This document shows, piece by piece, positions 1 through 8,155 of a stretch of 64,000 bases of DNA; within the stretch, counting starts at the first letter, position 1, and the number at the start of each line of letters is the position of its first letter. The DNA lies in assembly GCF_014904705.1 (NCBI RefSeq), contig NZ_JACZCQ010000003.1, positions 558,001-622,000 on the forward strand. Reading direction: 5' to 3'. A program made the translations under genes and the position numbers. This stretch comes from Nisaea sediminum. Its GTDB lineage: Bacteria > Pseudomonadota > Alphaproteobacteria > Thalassobaculales > Thalassobaculaceae. Under the pieces are notes generated by a model. The model had not been told where the DNA came from and ran no database searches. It saw nothing but the letters and a program-made list of their open reading frames with translations.

Positions 1-377
1 AGAAAACGCAGCCCCGCATAGGCGTCTCCCGGACGCGCCCGGAGCATGGTCCTGCGTTCCGACACGTTGCCGCAGGTCGCGCCCATGCCGCGCGAGCCCG
101 CGCTGTCGATCATCAGCACGGCATAGCCCTGCGCGGTCATGTGGTTGGACCATGCGCGATAGGTCGAGGAGACGCCCCCATTCCTGCCAAGGCCGCTGCA
201 ACCATGGAGGAACACCAGAGCGGGCCAGGGCGCCGGGAAAAGGTAGGGACTGTCCGGAAGCTCGAGGCGGGCGTTCAAGGAAATCCCGCCCTCGGCGGGG
301 ACCTGCACCTGCTCGGCGCGCGGCCCGGAAACCGCCGCCAGAAGGATCAGTATCCCAATGCACAGGACTCTCGCCAT
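1..377 (-). CDS. Dienelactone hydrolase-like secreted alpha/beta hydrolase (3' end outside the window)
   Basis: The reading frame is open from an ATG at 377 to the left edge, giving 125 residues of an unfinished protein. Residues 1-21 are a signal peptide (short basic start, ILILLAAVSG core, cleavage probably after GPRA). Then come a beta-rich segment, the FLHGCSGLG stretch (residues 56-64, the oxyanion-hole strand-turn of alpha/beta hydrolases) and VLMIDSAGSRGMG (residues 87-99), which is typical of the dienelactone hydrolase family. The catalytic Cys/Ser, Asp and His would lie in the missing part. A periplasmic hydrolase is likely; the substrate cannot be told. It is divergent from the agmatine deiminase gene, with 205 bases between the two starts. 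Confidence 0.72.
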   Translation of the reverse strand, partial: MARVLCIGILILLAAVSGPRAEQVQVPAEGGISLNARLELPDSPYLFPAPWPALVFLHGCSGLGRNGGVSSTYRAWSNHMTAQGYAVLMIDSAGSRGMGATCGNVSERRTMLRARPGDAYAGLRF

Positions 378-582
378 GTCGCCGACTCTCCAAGCCAAGC
401 ACGCCGGACGATATCCGATCCTGTCACAACCGGCCACATCCCCCGCAGCGCCGCACTCGCATGGTCCGACATGCGCCGAATGCGATAGCCTTGCCCGGTT
501 TTTCCCTTTCCTTTTTGCCCGCCCCTGAAAAAATGCATGCGGCGGAGGTACCCCGCCTTTCAGTTTACAGGGGATTTCGAGA
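378..582. promoter_or_regulatory. Divergent intergenic region, hydrolase / agmatine deiminase
   Basis: These 205 bases separate two divergent starts, so both promoters must lie here. I see no clear -35/-10 pair or strong palindrome. A purine-rich AGGGGATTTCGAGA precedes the ATG at 583 and can serve as its ribosome binding site. Confidence 0.35.
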
Positions 583-1611
583 ATGACCTGGGTCATGCCG
601 CCGGAAACAGCTCCCCAGGACCGGATCTGGATGGCGTTTCCGCGTGAAGGCGCAACGCTCGGCTCCAGCGCCTCCGAACAGGAAGCCGGTTATGCCGCCT
701 GGGCCGAGGTTGCCAACACCATCGCGGCTTTCGAACCCGTGTCGATCCTCGTCGATCCGTCCGAGATGGCGCGGGCACGCCGCATGCTGTCGAGCGAGAT
801 CGAGATCATCGAGCGTGTCATCGACGATTTCTGGATGCGCGATCCGGGACCGACCTTCGTGCATGCCGAAGACGGATCGCTTGCCGCAATCGACTGGATT
901 TTCAATGGCTGGGGCGGCGGCGACTGGACATCCGCCCGGAACGATCGCGGCATCGCCCGTTTCATCGCCGGACTTACCGGCGTGCCGGTTGTCTCCTCGC
1001 TGCTCGTCAACGAGGGCGGCGGCCTGCATGTGGACGGCGAAGGAACAATCCTCCTCACCGAGACGGTGCAGCTCGATCCCGACCGCAACCCGCATGCCGA
1101 CAAGGAGCGCGTCGAGGCGGAAATGGCCCGCACCCTCGGCGCCACGAAAACGATCTGGCTGCCGCGCGGCCTGACGCGGGATTACGAGCGCTTCGGCACC
1201 CGCGGTCATGTCGATATCGTCGCGACCTTCCCCTCGCCCGGCACCGTGCTGCTGCACGACCAGTGTCATCCGGACCACCCCGACCATGCGGTGACGAAGG
1301 AGATCCGCGCGCTCCTGTCCGAAGCGACGGACGCGCGGGGTCGCCGTCTCGAGATCCTCGACCTGCCAGCGCCCGACACCCTGACCGACGCCCATGGGCC
1401 GGTCGACTGGAGCTACGTCAACCATCTCGTCGTCAATGATGGTGTGATCGCCTGCGGTTTCGGGGAAGCGGGGGCGGATGCACGGGCCCGGGATATCCTC
1501 GCCGCTGCCTATCCCGGCCGCCGCGTGGTGACGGTCGATGCCCGCGAGCTCTTCGCACGCGGCGGCGGCATTCATTGCATTACGCAGCAACAGCCGAAAC
1601 CGAAGACATGA
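583..1611 (+). CDS. aguA: Agmatine deiminase (PAD_porph family)
   Basis: 342 residues. Family motifs in order: PPE...DRIWMAFP near the N-terminus, DFWMRDPGPTFV (~residues 83-94), DWIFNGWGGG, NEGGGLHVDGEGTILLTE, GTRGHVDIVATF with the catalytic His region, and the C-terminal GGGIHCITQQQP carrying the nucleophilic Cys. The family hydrolyses the guanidino group of agmatine to N-carbamoylputrescine and ammonia; related members act on arginine or peptidyl-arginine. The C-terminal motif is one residue shorter than the usual GGGNIHCITQQQP. Its stop overlaps the next start as ATGA, so translation is probably coupled. No N-carbamoylputrescine amidase of the nitrilase type (AguB) is nearby; an amidase-signature enzyme sits in its place. 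Confidence 0.88.
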   Translation: MTWVMPPETAPQDRIWMAFPREGATLGSSASEQEAGYAAWAEVANTIAAFEPVSILVDPSEMARARRMLSSEIEIIERVIDDFWMRDPGPTFVHAEDGSLAAIDWIFNGWGGGDWTSARNDRGIARFIAGLTGVPVVSSLLVNEGGGLHVDGEGTILLTETVQLDPDRNPHADKERVEAEMARTLGATKTIWLPRGLTRDYERFGTRGHVDIVATFPSPGTVLLHDQCHPDHPDHAVTKEIRALLSEATDARGRRLEILDLPAPDTLTDAHGPVDWSYVNHLVVNDGVIACGFGEAGADARARDILAAAYPGRRVVTVDARELFARGGGIHCITQQQPKPKT

Positions 1612-3593
1612 GGCTGGTCGATGCCTCCATCGCCGAGCTTCGCGCCGCGCTCGAAACCGGCCGCACCAGCTCGGTTGCCCTCGTCGCGGGCTACCTCAAC
1701 CGCATCGCGTTCTATGACCGTCATGGAGCGCGACTGAATTCCGTAACCGCGCTGAACCCGGCCATGTTCGAGGAAGCGCTCGCCTCCGACCGGCGCCGCG
1801 CGCGCGGCGAAGTGCTCGGACCGCTGGACGGTATCCCCTATACGGCGAAGGACAGCTACATGGTGAAGGGGCTTCCGGTTTCCGCCGGTTCGCCCGCCTT
1901 TGCCGATCTCATCGCCGCCGACGACGCCTTCGCCATCGCCAGGTTGCGCGCCGCCGGCGCAATCTTCATCGGCCATACGAACATGCCACCGATGGCGAAT
2001 GGCGGCATGCAGCGCGGCCTCCATGGCCGTGCGGAATCGCCTTACAATGCCGATTGGCTGACGGCCGCTTTCGCTTCCGGCTCCTCCAACGGGTCCGGCA
2101 CCGCGACGGCGGCGAGCTTCGCCGCGTTCGGGCTCGGGGAGGAAACCTGGTCGTCCGGCCGCGCCCCCGCCTCCAACAATGCTCTTTGCGCCTATACGCC
2201 GAGCCGGGGCGTCATCTCGGTGCGCGGCAACTGGCCGCTGGTCCCGACCATGGACGTGGTGGTGCCGCATACGCGCACAATGGCCGACCTGCTGGAGCTG
2301 CTTGACGTGATCGTCGCCGACGATCCCGAGACACGCGGCGACTTCTGGCGCATGCAGCCCTGGGTCAAGATCCCGAAAGCCTCCGGCATCCGCCCCGCTT
2401 CCTATGCCGCTCTTGCCGAGGACGCATCGCTCAAGGGCAAGCGCATCGGCGTGCCGGCGATGTACATCAATGCCGACCCGAAGGCGGGCACGGCCGCGCA
2501 TCCCGGCATCGGCGGGCCGACCGGGCAGCGCATCGACACACGGCCGTCGATCATCGCGCTCTGGGAGGCGGCACGGCAGGCGATGGAAGCCGCCGGCGCC
2601 GAAGTGGTCCTCGTCGATTTTCCGGCTGTCTCGAACTACGAGGGCGACCGTCCGGGCTGCCCCACGATCAAAAGCCGCGAGCTTGTCGGCGCCGAATATC
2701 TCCAGCGCGAGATCGTCGACCTCTCGGTCTGGTCCTGGGAGGAGTTCCTTTCGGCGAACGGTCGGCGGCTCGCCAATGTCGATGGCGGGAAAATCTTCCC
2801 CGTGCCGAAGGGCAGCCTGCCGGACCGCTATACCGGCTTCGACGACACGATCAGTCTCTATCCGGATTATGCGCGTAGCCTCGACCTCACCGATTTCAGG
2901 GCCATTCCGCATATTGCCGAGGGTGTGAAAAGGCTCGAGGAAACCCGCCGGATCGATCTCGAGGACTGGATGGACAATCTCGGTCTCGACGCGATTGTCT
3001 TTCCCGCCGTCGCCGATGTCGGCCCGGCCGACGCGGACACCGACCCGGCCTCCGCCGATGTGGCCTGGCGCAACGGCGTCTGGGTCGCCAACGGCAATCT
3101 CGCGATCCGTCATCTCGGCATCCCGACAGTCACCGTGCCCATGGGGACAATGGCCGATATCGGCATGCCGGCCGGCCTCACCTTTGCCGGGCGGGCCTAT
3201 CAAGACACTTTTCTGCTGCAACTCGCAGCGGCTTTCGAGGCCACGGGCGCGAGGAGGGTTCCACCGCCGCGCACTCCGGAACTCGGCACTCCTTTCGAAG
3301 CTCAGGGAGCGGCATCGGAGGGCGTGGCCGCGCCGGATTTTTCGACCTCGGCAGAGTTGCTCGATACGCGCCGGGTGCGGATCACGGCAGAGTTCGGCGC
3401 CGACGCGATACCCGTCACCGTCACCGTCGACGGCGAACCCGTCCGCTGCACCAAGACGGCTGCCGGTTACCGCATCGAGCATATCGTTCCCCGCAACGAC
3501 CATCGCCACAGCGAATGGTTGGAGCCCTGGGGGCATCTGCTCATTGTCCTCTTCGACAACGGCACAGCCGGTTTTCGCGAGCTGTCGCCCTAA
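1608..3593 (+). CDS. Amidase-signature family hydrolase
   Basis: 661 residues when started at the ATG that overlaps the aguA stop; an ATG at 1575 would overlap aguA by 37 bases and is less likely. The amidase-signature triad is visible: Lys81 in YTAKDS, a cis-Ser near 163 in SGSSNGSG, and the nucleophile Ser183 in WSSGRAPAS. The family cleaves C-N amide bonds of small amides, ureas or carbamoyl compounds in the cytoplasm (no signal peptide). At 661 residues it is longer than ordinary amidases (450-500); the extra C-terminal ~130 residues may be a second domain. Its place between an agmatine deiminase and a ureohydrolase suggests a carbamoyl or urea-derived substrate, for example N-carbamoylputrescine, but this is inference. 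Confidence 0.85.
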   Translation: MRLVDASIAELRAALETGRTSSVALVAGYLNRIAFYDRHGARLNSVTALNPAMFEEALASDRRRARGEVLGPLDGIPYTAKDSYMVKGLPVSAGSPAFADLIAADDAFAIARLRAAGAIFIGHTNMPPMANGGMQRGLHGRAESPYNADWLTAAFASGSSNGSGTATAASFAAFGLGEETWSSGRAPASNNALCAYTPSRGVISVRGNWPLVPTMDVVVPHTRTMADLLELLDVIVADDPETRGDFWRMQPWVKIPKASGIRPASYAALAEDASLKGKRIGVPAMYINADPKAGTAAHPGIGGPTGQRIDTRPSIIALWEAARQAMEAAGAEVVLVDFPAVSNYEGDRPGCPTIKSRELVGAEYLQREIVDLSVWSWEEFLSANGRRLANVDGGKIFPVPKGSLPDRYTGFDDTISLYPDYARSLDLTDFRAIPHIAEGVKRLEETRRIDLEDWMDNLGLDAIVFPAVADVGPADADTDPASADVAWRNGVWVANGNLAIRHLGIPTVTVPMGTMADIGMPAGLTFAGRAYQDTFLLQLAAAFEATGARRVPPPRTPELGTPFEAQGAASEGVAAPDFSTSAELLDTRRVRITAEFGADAIPVTVTVDGEPVRCTKTAAGYRIEHIVPRNDHRHSEWLEPWGHLLIVLFDNGTAGFRELSP

Positions 3594-3671
3594 ACGATCC
3601 TGCTTGTGGGATCAGCCGGAATGGACTGCAATGCGCGCACGCATTCTCTTCCAGTCCGCCGGGATCAAATC

Positions 3672-4628
3672 ATGTCAGCGCACGGTTACGAAACGGGCCG
3701 CCTCAACCTGCCCTTCGTCGGGATTTCGACCTTCGGCAAGTACCCCTATCAGCCGGACTGGGACGCCATCGAGGCGGATGTCGCGGTGCTCGGCGCGCCG
3801 TTCGATTTCGGCACCCAGTTCCGTGCGGGCGCCCGCTTCGGTCCGCGCGGGATCCGGGAGGCCTCCACCCTTTTCTCCTTCGGCCATGGCGGCGCCTACG
3901 ACCACGAGGACGACATCACCTACCTGCCGGCGGAGACAACGCGGATCGTCGATCTCGGCGACGCGGACATCATTCATACCGACACCCAGCAGAGCCACGC
4001 CAATATCGAGTACGGGGTGCGCAAGATCCTGAAAGCCGGCGCCATCCCCGTCGTGCTCGGTGGCGACCACTCGGTGAACATTCCCTGCATCAACGCCTTC
4101 TCCGAGGAAGAACCGGTGCATCTGGTGCAGATCGACGCCCATCTCGATTTCGTCGACGAGCGCCACGGCGTCCGCGCCGGCCACGGCAACCCGATGCGCC
4201 GGGCGGCGGAAAAGGATTATGTCACCAGCCTGACGCAGATCGGCATCCGCAACGTCTCCTCCACTGCCCGCGAGGGCTACGAGGCGGCGCGTTCCATGGG
4301 CTCCGACATCCTTTCTGTCCGCCAGTTCCGCAAACTCGGCGTCGCGGCGGTGCTGGAGCGCATCCCGGCCGGCAAACGCTATTACGTCACCATCGATATC
4401 GACGGCTTCGACCCCTCCATCGCCCCCGGCACCGGCACCCCGAGCCATGGCGGCTTCACCTACTACGAAGGGCTGGAACTGCTCGACGGGCTGACGAAGC
4501 GGGGCAGCGTCGTTGGCGTCGATCTGGTCGAGGTCGCGCCGGACTACGACCATGCGGGCTGTACGACGACGCTCGCGGCGCAGCTGCTGCTGAACTTCAT
4601 CGGGCGGATTCTGCATCACCGCACCTAG
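3672..4628 (+). CDS. speB: Agmatinase-type ureohydrolase (arginase family)
   Basis: 318 residues from the ATG at 3672, which has a GGGAT-like site 8 bases upstream; an earlier ATG at 3606 adds 22 residues that do not look like the family. The Mn2+ site is complete: GGDHS (His133), DAHLDF (Asp155, His157, Asp159) and DIDGFDPS (Asp242, Asp244). Ureohydrolases split guanidino compounds into urea and an amine. Agmatine to putrescine is the default reading; guanidinobutyrate or guanidinopropionate are equally possible from sequence alone. It is co-directional with aguA and the amidase, 78 bases after the amidase stop, and ends in a 4-base convergent overlap with the DUF1062 gene. Confidence 0.85.
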   Translation: MSAHGYETGRLNLPFVGISTFGKYPYQPDWDAIEADVAVLGAPFDFGTQFRAGARFGPRGIREASTLFSFGHGGAYDHEDDITYLPAETTRIVDLGDADIIHTDTQQSHANIEYGVRKILKAGAIPVVLGGDHSVNIPCINAFSEEEPVHLVQIDAHLDFVDERHGVRAGHGNPMRRAAEKDYVTSLTQIGIRNVSSTAREGYEAARSMGSDILSVRQFRKLGVAAVLERIPAGKRYYVTIDIDGFDPSIAPGTGTPSHGGFTYYEGLELLDGLTKRGSVVGVDLVEVAPDYDHAGCTTTLAAQLLLNFIGRILHHRT

Positions 4629-5236
4629 TCTGCAATGCAGGACCGGTCGATCCACACGCCCGAAATGACGACCCGCGTCCCGTCCCGCACTGGTTTCCGC
4701 ATGGCGCGTACTCCCTCCGGCTCGACCCGCAGCGCCCCCTCTTTGAGAAGCGCCCGAATGCGTGAACGGGCGAACCCGGTTTCCTGCGCGAGCAGCCGAT
4801 CAAGGCGCAAGCCGGGTGCAGCGGGAACCGAAAGCTCGATCACGATCGCCCCCGGGTTGGCCGGGAGCGGCGCCAGGGCCGTCTTGGTGACACGCACACC
4901 CCCAAATTCCTCGACGCGTTGCGCGCGGCGCCTCAGACCTGCGACATCGAAGGCAATACGATCCGCGAGATCTAGATCGTTTCTCTGCAAAGCATCGAGG
5001 AACGCCGGATCCAGAACGCCGACAGGGTGCCGCTCGAGCAGCGGACGGTTCCAGGTGTCGCTGCAGACGACGCATTTATAGATCAGCCAGGCATCGAGCT
5101 TCTTGCCGTTGCTGTTCAGCCTGAATTTGCCGCTGCTGGCAAAATTCCTGACCGTGCCGCAGTGCCTGCAATGAAGCTGCGGTTCAGGGGCGGCCGTCGG
5201 GACGATTGTCCATCTGGCCCAAAGGATATCGGACAT
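4625..5236 (-). CDS. DUF1062 family protein with two CxxC pairs
   Basis: 203 residues from the ATG at 5236, which has a GGGAAG site 11 bases upstream; a GTG at 5248 is possible but has no spacing for a ribosome binding site. The N-terminal half has LHCRHCG and KCVVCSDTW, two CxxC pairs that probably form a zinc ribbon. The C-terminal third (LRLDRLLAQETGFARSRI then a LLKEGALRV segment) resembles an S4-like RNA-binding fold. This arrangement is typical of DUF1062, whose function is unknown. It is convergent with the ureohydrolase and has no obvious operon partner. Confidence 0.75.
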   Translation of the reverse strand: MSDILWARWTIVPTAAPEPQLHCRHCGTVRNFASSGKFRLNSNGKKLDAWLIYKCVVCSDTWNRPLLERHPVGVLDPAFLDALQRNDLDLADRIAFDVAGLRRRAQRVEEFGGVRVTKTALAPLPANPGAIVIELSVPAAPGLRLDRLLAQETGFARSRIRALLKEGALRVEPEGVRAMRKPVRDGTRVVISGVWIDRSCIAD

Positions 5237-5562
5237 GCCGGTTCGCACTTCCCACTGGGAAGTTCGCCGGATGACGGGATCCGATCAGGCGCGGATACGG
5301 AAGCAGAGCTTCAGGAAATTGCGTTTAAGCGGCCGGGTTATCCGGCGCGGTTCAGCCGTGCCAAACCGGTCTCGACCGCCACCACGCGAAACTTCCATAA
5401 CAGAAGGAGCGGCGCCGTGATCACGGGCCGCGCTGAGATTCGTGGTTCTGGTGAGACCGGCATTTAACTAGGCAAACTGGCTCTACCCTGAGCGATTTCG
5501 AAGGCGTTCTACATATCCGTGCACAACTTGCCGGGCAATACCTGAAGAGAACGCCGCCGATA
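5237..5562. other. Intergenic stretch with no recognisable gene
   Basis: About 325 bases upstream of the DUF1062 gene, up to the terminator of the operon that ends at 5615. Short frames here have no homologue I recognise and no convincing ribosome binding sites. It must contain the DUF1062 promoter, but I see no strong match. Confidence 0.4.
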
Positions 5563-5592
5563 AAGAAAGGGGCGGGCCCGAAGGTCCGCCCC
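5563..5592 (-). terminator. Rho-independent terminator of the TRAP/gamma-glutamyl operon
   Basis: A 10-bp GC-rich stem with one mismatch (5569-5578 with 5583-5592) and a CGAA tetraloop. On the minus strand it is followed by the T-rich TTTCTTTATC. It lies 23 bases after the stop of the iron alcohol dehydrogenase gene and closes the seven-gene operon. Confidence 0.85.
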
Positions 5593-5614
5593 AGGCTCAC
5601 ACGGGAGGAAGCGG

Positions 5615-6760
5615 TCAGATCGACTGCTTGAACAGTTCGGTCAGGTTCTCGACCGTGAGCTCCACCGGGTTGCCGCCGCAGCTCGGATCCTCGATCGCCA
5701 TGGCGGCGAGTTCGCCGATCCGGTCGGTGCCGACGCCGAGTTCGGACATCTTGTCCGGGATCGAGAGCTGCTCGCGCAGTTCCAGGACATAGTCGTAGAA
5801 CCCGTCGAACCCGCCGGAGATGCCGAGATAGGCGCCCGCCTGGGCGAGTCTGTCCTCGATGGCCGGGCGGTTGAATTGCAGCACCGGCGGCATGACCACC
5901 GCGTTGGTGGTGCCGTGGTGGGTGTTGTAGACGGCACCGAGCGGGTGCGAGAGCGCATGGATCGCGCCGAGGCCCTTCTGGAAGGCAGTCGCGCCCATGG
6001 CCGCAGCGCTCATCATGTGGGCCCTGGCCTCGATGTCGCCACCGTCGGCATAGGCGCGCGGCAGGTACTCCTTGACCAGCCGCATGCCCTCGAGCGCGAT
6101 GCCCTGGCTCATCGGGTGGTAATGCGGGCTGCAGAAGGCCTCAAGGCAGTGCGCGAAGGCGTCCATGCCGGTGCCGGCCGTGATCGGCTTCGGCATGCCG
6201 ACGGTCAGTTCCGGGTCGCAGATCACCACGCTCGGCAGCACCTTCGGATGGAAGATGATCTTCTTCACGTGGGTCTCGGAATTGGTCAGCACGCTGGCGC
6301 GGCCGACCTCGGAACCGGTGCCGGCGGTGGTCGGCACGGCGACGCTCGGATGGATCTTGCTGGCATCGGCGCGGGTCCACCAGTCGCCGATATCCTCGTA
6401 ATCCCAGACCGAGCCCTTCTGGTCCGCCATGAAGGCGACCATCTTGGCGAGGTCGAGGCCGGAGCCGCCACCGAAGGCGACGACGCCGTCATGATTGCCC
6501 GCCTTGAAGGCCTTGATGCCGGCCTCGAGGTTCTTCTCGTTCGGGTTCGGATCGACCTCCGAGAAGATCGCCCGGCCGAGGCCCGCGGCCTCCAGCAGGT
6601 CCAGCGTCTTCGCCGTGATCGGCAGGCTGGCAAGGCCCTTGTCGGTGACGAGCAGCGGGCGCTTGATGCCGGCGGCGGCGCAGGCCTCGCCGATCTCGGC
6701 AATGCGTCCGGCGCCGAAGCGGATCGCGGTCGGGTAGCTCCAGTTGGCTTTGATACTCAT
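5615..6760 (-). CDS. Iron-containing alcohol dehydrogenase
   Basis: 381 residues, full length for the group III Fe-ADH family. Visible are the NAD(P)-binding GGGSGLD (residues 97-103), PTTAGTGSEV (~143-152), and the metal ligands Asp200 and His204 (GMDAFAHCLEA), His268 (AIHALSHPLG) and His282 (NTHHGT). The family oxidises primary alcohols to aldehydes or does the reverse with NAD(P). The gene is the last of the operon and starts 5 bases after the aldehyde dehydrogenase stop. In this setting it is expected to oxidise the hydroxyl of a gamma-glutamylated amino alcohol to the aldehyde used by the preceding gene product (inference). Confidence 0.9.
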   Translation of the reverse strand: MSIKANWSYPTAIRFGAGRIAEIGEACAAAGIKRPLLVTDKGLASLPITAKTLDLLEAAGLGRAIFSEVDPNPNEKNLEAGIKAFKAGNHDGVVAFGGGSGLDLAKMVAFMADQKGSVWDYEDIGDWWTRADASKIHPSVAVPTTAGTGSEVGRASVLTNSETHVKKIIFHPKVLPSVVICDPELTVGMPKPITAGTGMDAFAHCLEAFCSPHYHPMSQGIALEGMRLVKEYLPRAYADGGDIEARAHMMSAAAMGATAFQKGLGAIHALSHPLGAVYNTHHGTTNAVVMPPVLQFNRPAIEDRLAQAGAYLGISGGFDGFYDYVLELREQLSIPDKMSELGVGTDRIGELAAMAIEDPSCGGNPVELTVENLTELFKQSI

Positions 6761-6765
6761 GGCCG

Positions 6766-8148
6766 TCAGGCTTTCTTCAGATGGTAGGATTTCGGGCGTG
6801 TCAGGTTCTGGAACCCGATCACGGAAAGGGCGCCGCCGCGGCCGGTATCCTTGCAGCCGGTCCAGCAGAGGCCCGGATCGAGATAGTCCGCGCGGTTCAT
6901 GAAGACGGTTCCGGTCTCGATCCGCGCGCCGATGGCCGCGGCCCGTCCGGCGTCCTTGGTCCAGAGCGAGGCGGTGAGGCCGTAATTGCTGTCGTTCATC
7001 ATGCGGATGGCCTCCTCGTCGCCGGAGACCTTCATGATGCCGACGACCGGGCCGAAGCTCTCTTCCCGCATCACCGTCATTTCATGGGTCACGTCGACAA
7101 GGATCTGCGGCATCAGATAGGCGCCGCCATCGTCTTGCGGAAAGAGCGCCGGATCGATCAGCGGTTTCGCGCCCTTGGCCACCGCGTCCGCGGTCTGCTC
7201 ACGCACCACAGCGGCGAAGCGCTTGTGCGCCATCGGGCCGAGCGTCGTCGCTTCCTCCAGCGGATTGCCGAGCTTGTAGCCGGAGACGATCGCCACCGCC
7301 TTCTCGACGAAGGCGTCGTAGAGGCTCTCGTGCACATAGATCCGCTCGATACCGCAGCAGCACTGGCCGGAATTGAACATCGCACCGTCGATCAGCGTGT
7401 CCACCGCCGCGTCGAGGTCGGCGTCCTCCATCACATAGCCAGGATCCTTGCCGCCAAGCTCGAGGCCGAGCCCGGTGAAGGTACCCGCCGCCGCCCTCTC
7501 GATGGCACGGCCGCCGCCGACCGAGCCGGTGAAGTTGACGAAATCGAAGCTCTTCGAAGAGATCAGCGCCTCGGTCGTGCCGTGGTCGAGGAAGAGATTG
7601 ACGAAGAGGCCTTTCGGCAGCCCCGCCTCCTCGAAGGCGCGGACCATGCGCTCGCCGACCAGCAGGGTCTGGGTCGCGTGCTTCAGCGCCACCGCGTTCC
7701 CGGCGATGAGCGCCGGCGCGACGGTGTTGATCGCCGTCATGTAGGGATAGTTCCAGGGCGCGATCACGAAGACGAGGCCGTGCGGCTCGCGCAGGATGCG
7801 GCGCTCGAACTTGTCCGAGTCCTCGATCACGATCGGCGCCAGCGCGCTCTCGGCGATTTCCGCCATGTAGGAGGCGCGCTCGTTCGTGCCGCCGAACTCG
7901 CCGCCGTAACGGACCGGCCGGCCCATCATATGCGCCAGTTCCGGCACCATTTCGGCCTGCATCTCGCCGAGCCGGGCAACGCCGGCGCGCACCAGGGCGA
8001 CACGCTCGGAAAGCGGACGCGCCGCCCAGGCGCGCTGGGCCTCCCGCGCCGCGGCGATTATTTCCCGCGCCTGATCGAGACCTAGTACCGGCCGTTCGGC
8101 GAAGACCGAGCCGTCGATCGGCGAAATACATTGCAGCATCTTGCTCAT
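6766..8148 (-). CDS. NAD(P)-dependent aldehyde dehydrogenase
   Basis: 460 residues from the ATG at 8148; a TTG at 8169 would overlap the upstream ligase gene and is less likely. ALDH landmarks: APWNYPY with the catalytic Asn, FTGSVGGG for cofactor binding, LELGGKDP with the general-base Glu, and NSGQCCCGIERI with the nucleophilic Cys (three Cys in a row). It turns an aldehyde into a carboxylate in the cytoplasm. It lies 7 bases after the glutamine-synthetase-like gene and 5 bases before the Fe-ADH gene, so the three form a tight ligase-ALDH-ADH block, the layout expected for oxidising a gamma-glutamyl-protected amino alcohol. Confidence 0.9.
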   Translation of the reverse strand: MSKMLQCISPIDGSVFAERPVLGLDQAREIIAAAREAQRAWAARPLSERVALVRAGVARLGEMQAEMVPELAHMMGRPVRYGGEFGGTNERASYMAEIAESALAPIVIEDSDKFERRILREPHGLVFVIAPWNYPYMTAINTVAPALIAGNAVALKHATQTLLVGERMVRAFEEAGLPKGLFVNLFLDHGTTEALISSKSFDFVNFTGSVGGGRAIERAAAGTFTGLGLELGGKDPGYVMEDADLDAAVDTLIDGAMFNSGQCCCGIERIYVHESLYDAFVEKAVAIVSGYKLGNPLEEATTLGPMAHKRFAAVVREQTADAVAKGAKPLIDPALFPQDDGGAYLMPQILVDVTHEMTVMREESFGPVVGIMKVSGDEEAIRMMNDSNYGLTASLWTKDAGRAAAIGARIETGTVFMNRADYLDPGLCWTGCKDTGRGGALSVIGFQNLTRPKSYHLKKA

Positions 8149-8155
8149 TTGGGTG

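Noticed and set aside
1572-3536. A 654-codon open frame on the minus strand across the amidase gene
   Set aside because: It mirrors a gene with complete amidase motifs; long antisense frames are common in GC-rich DNA and its translation has no recognisable domain.
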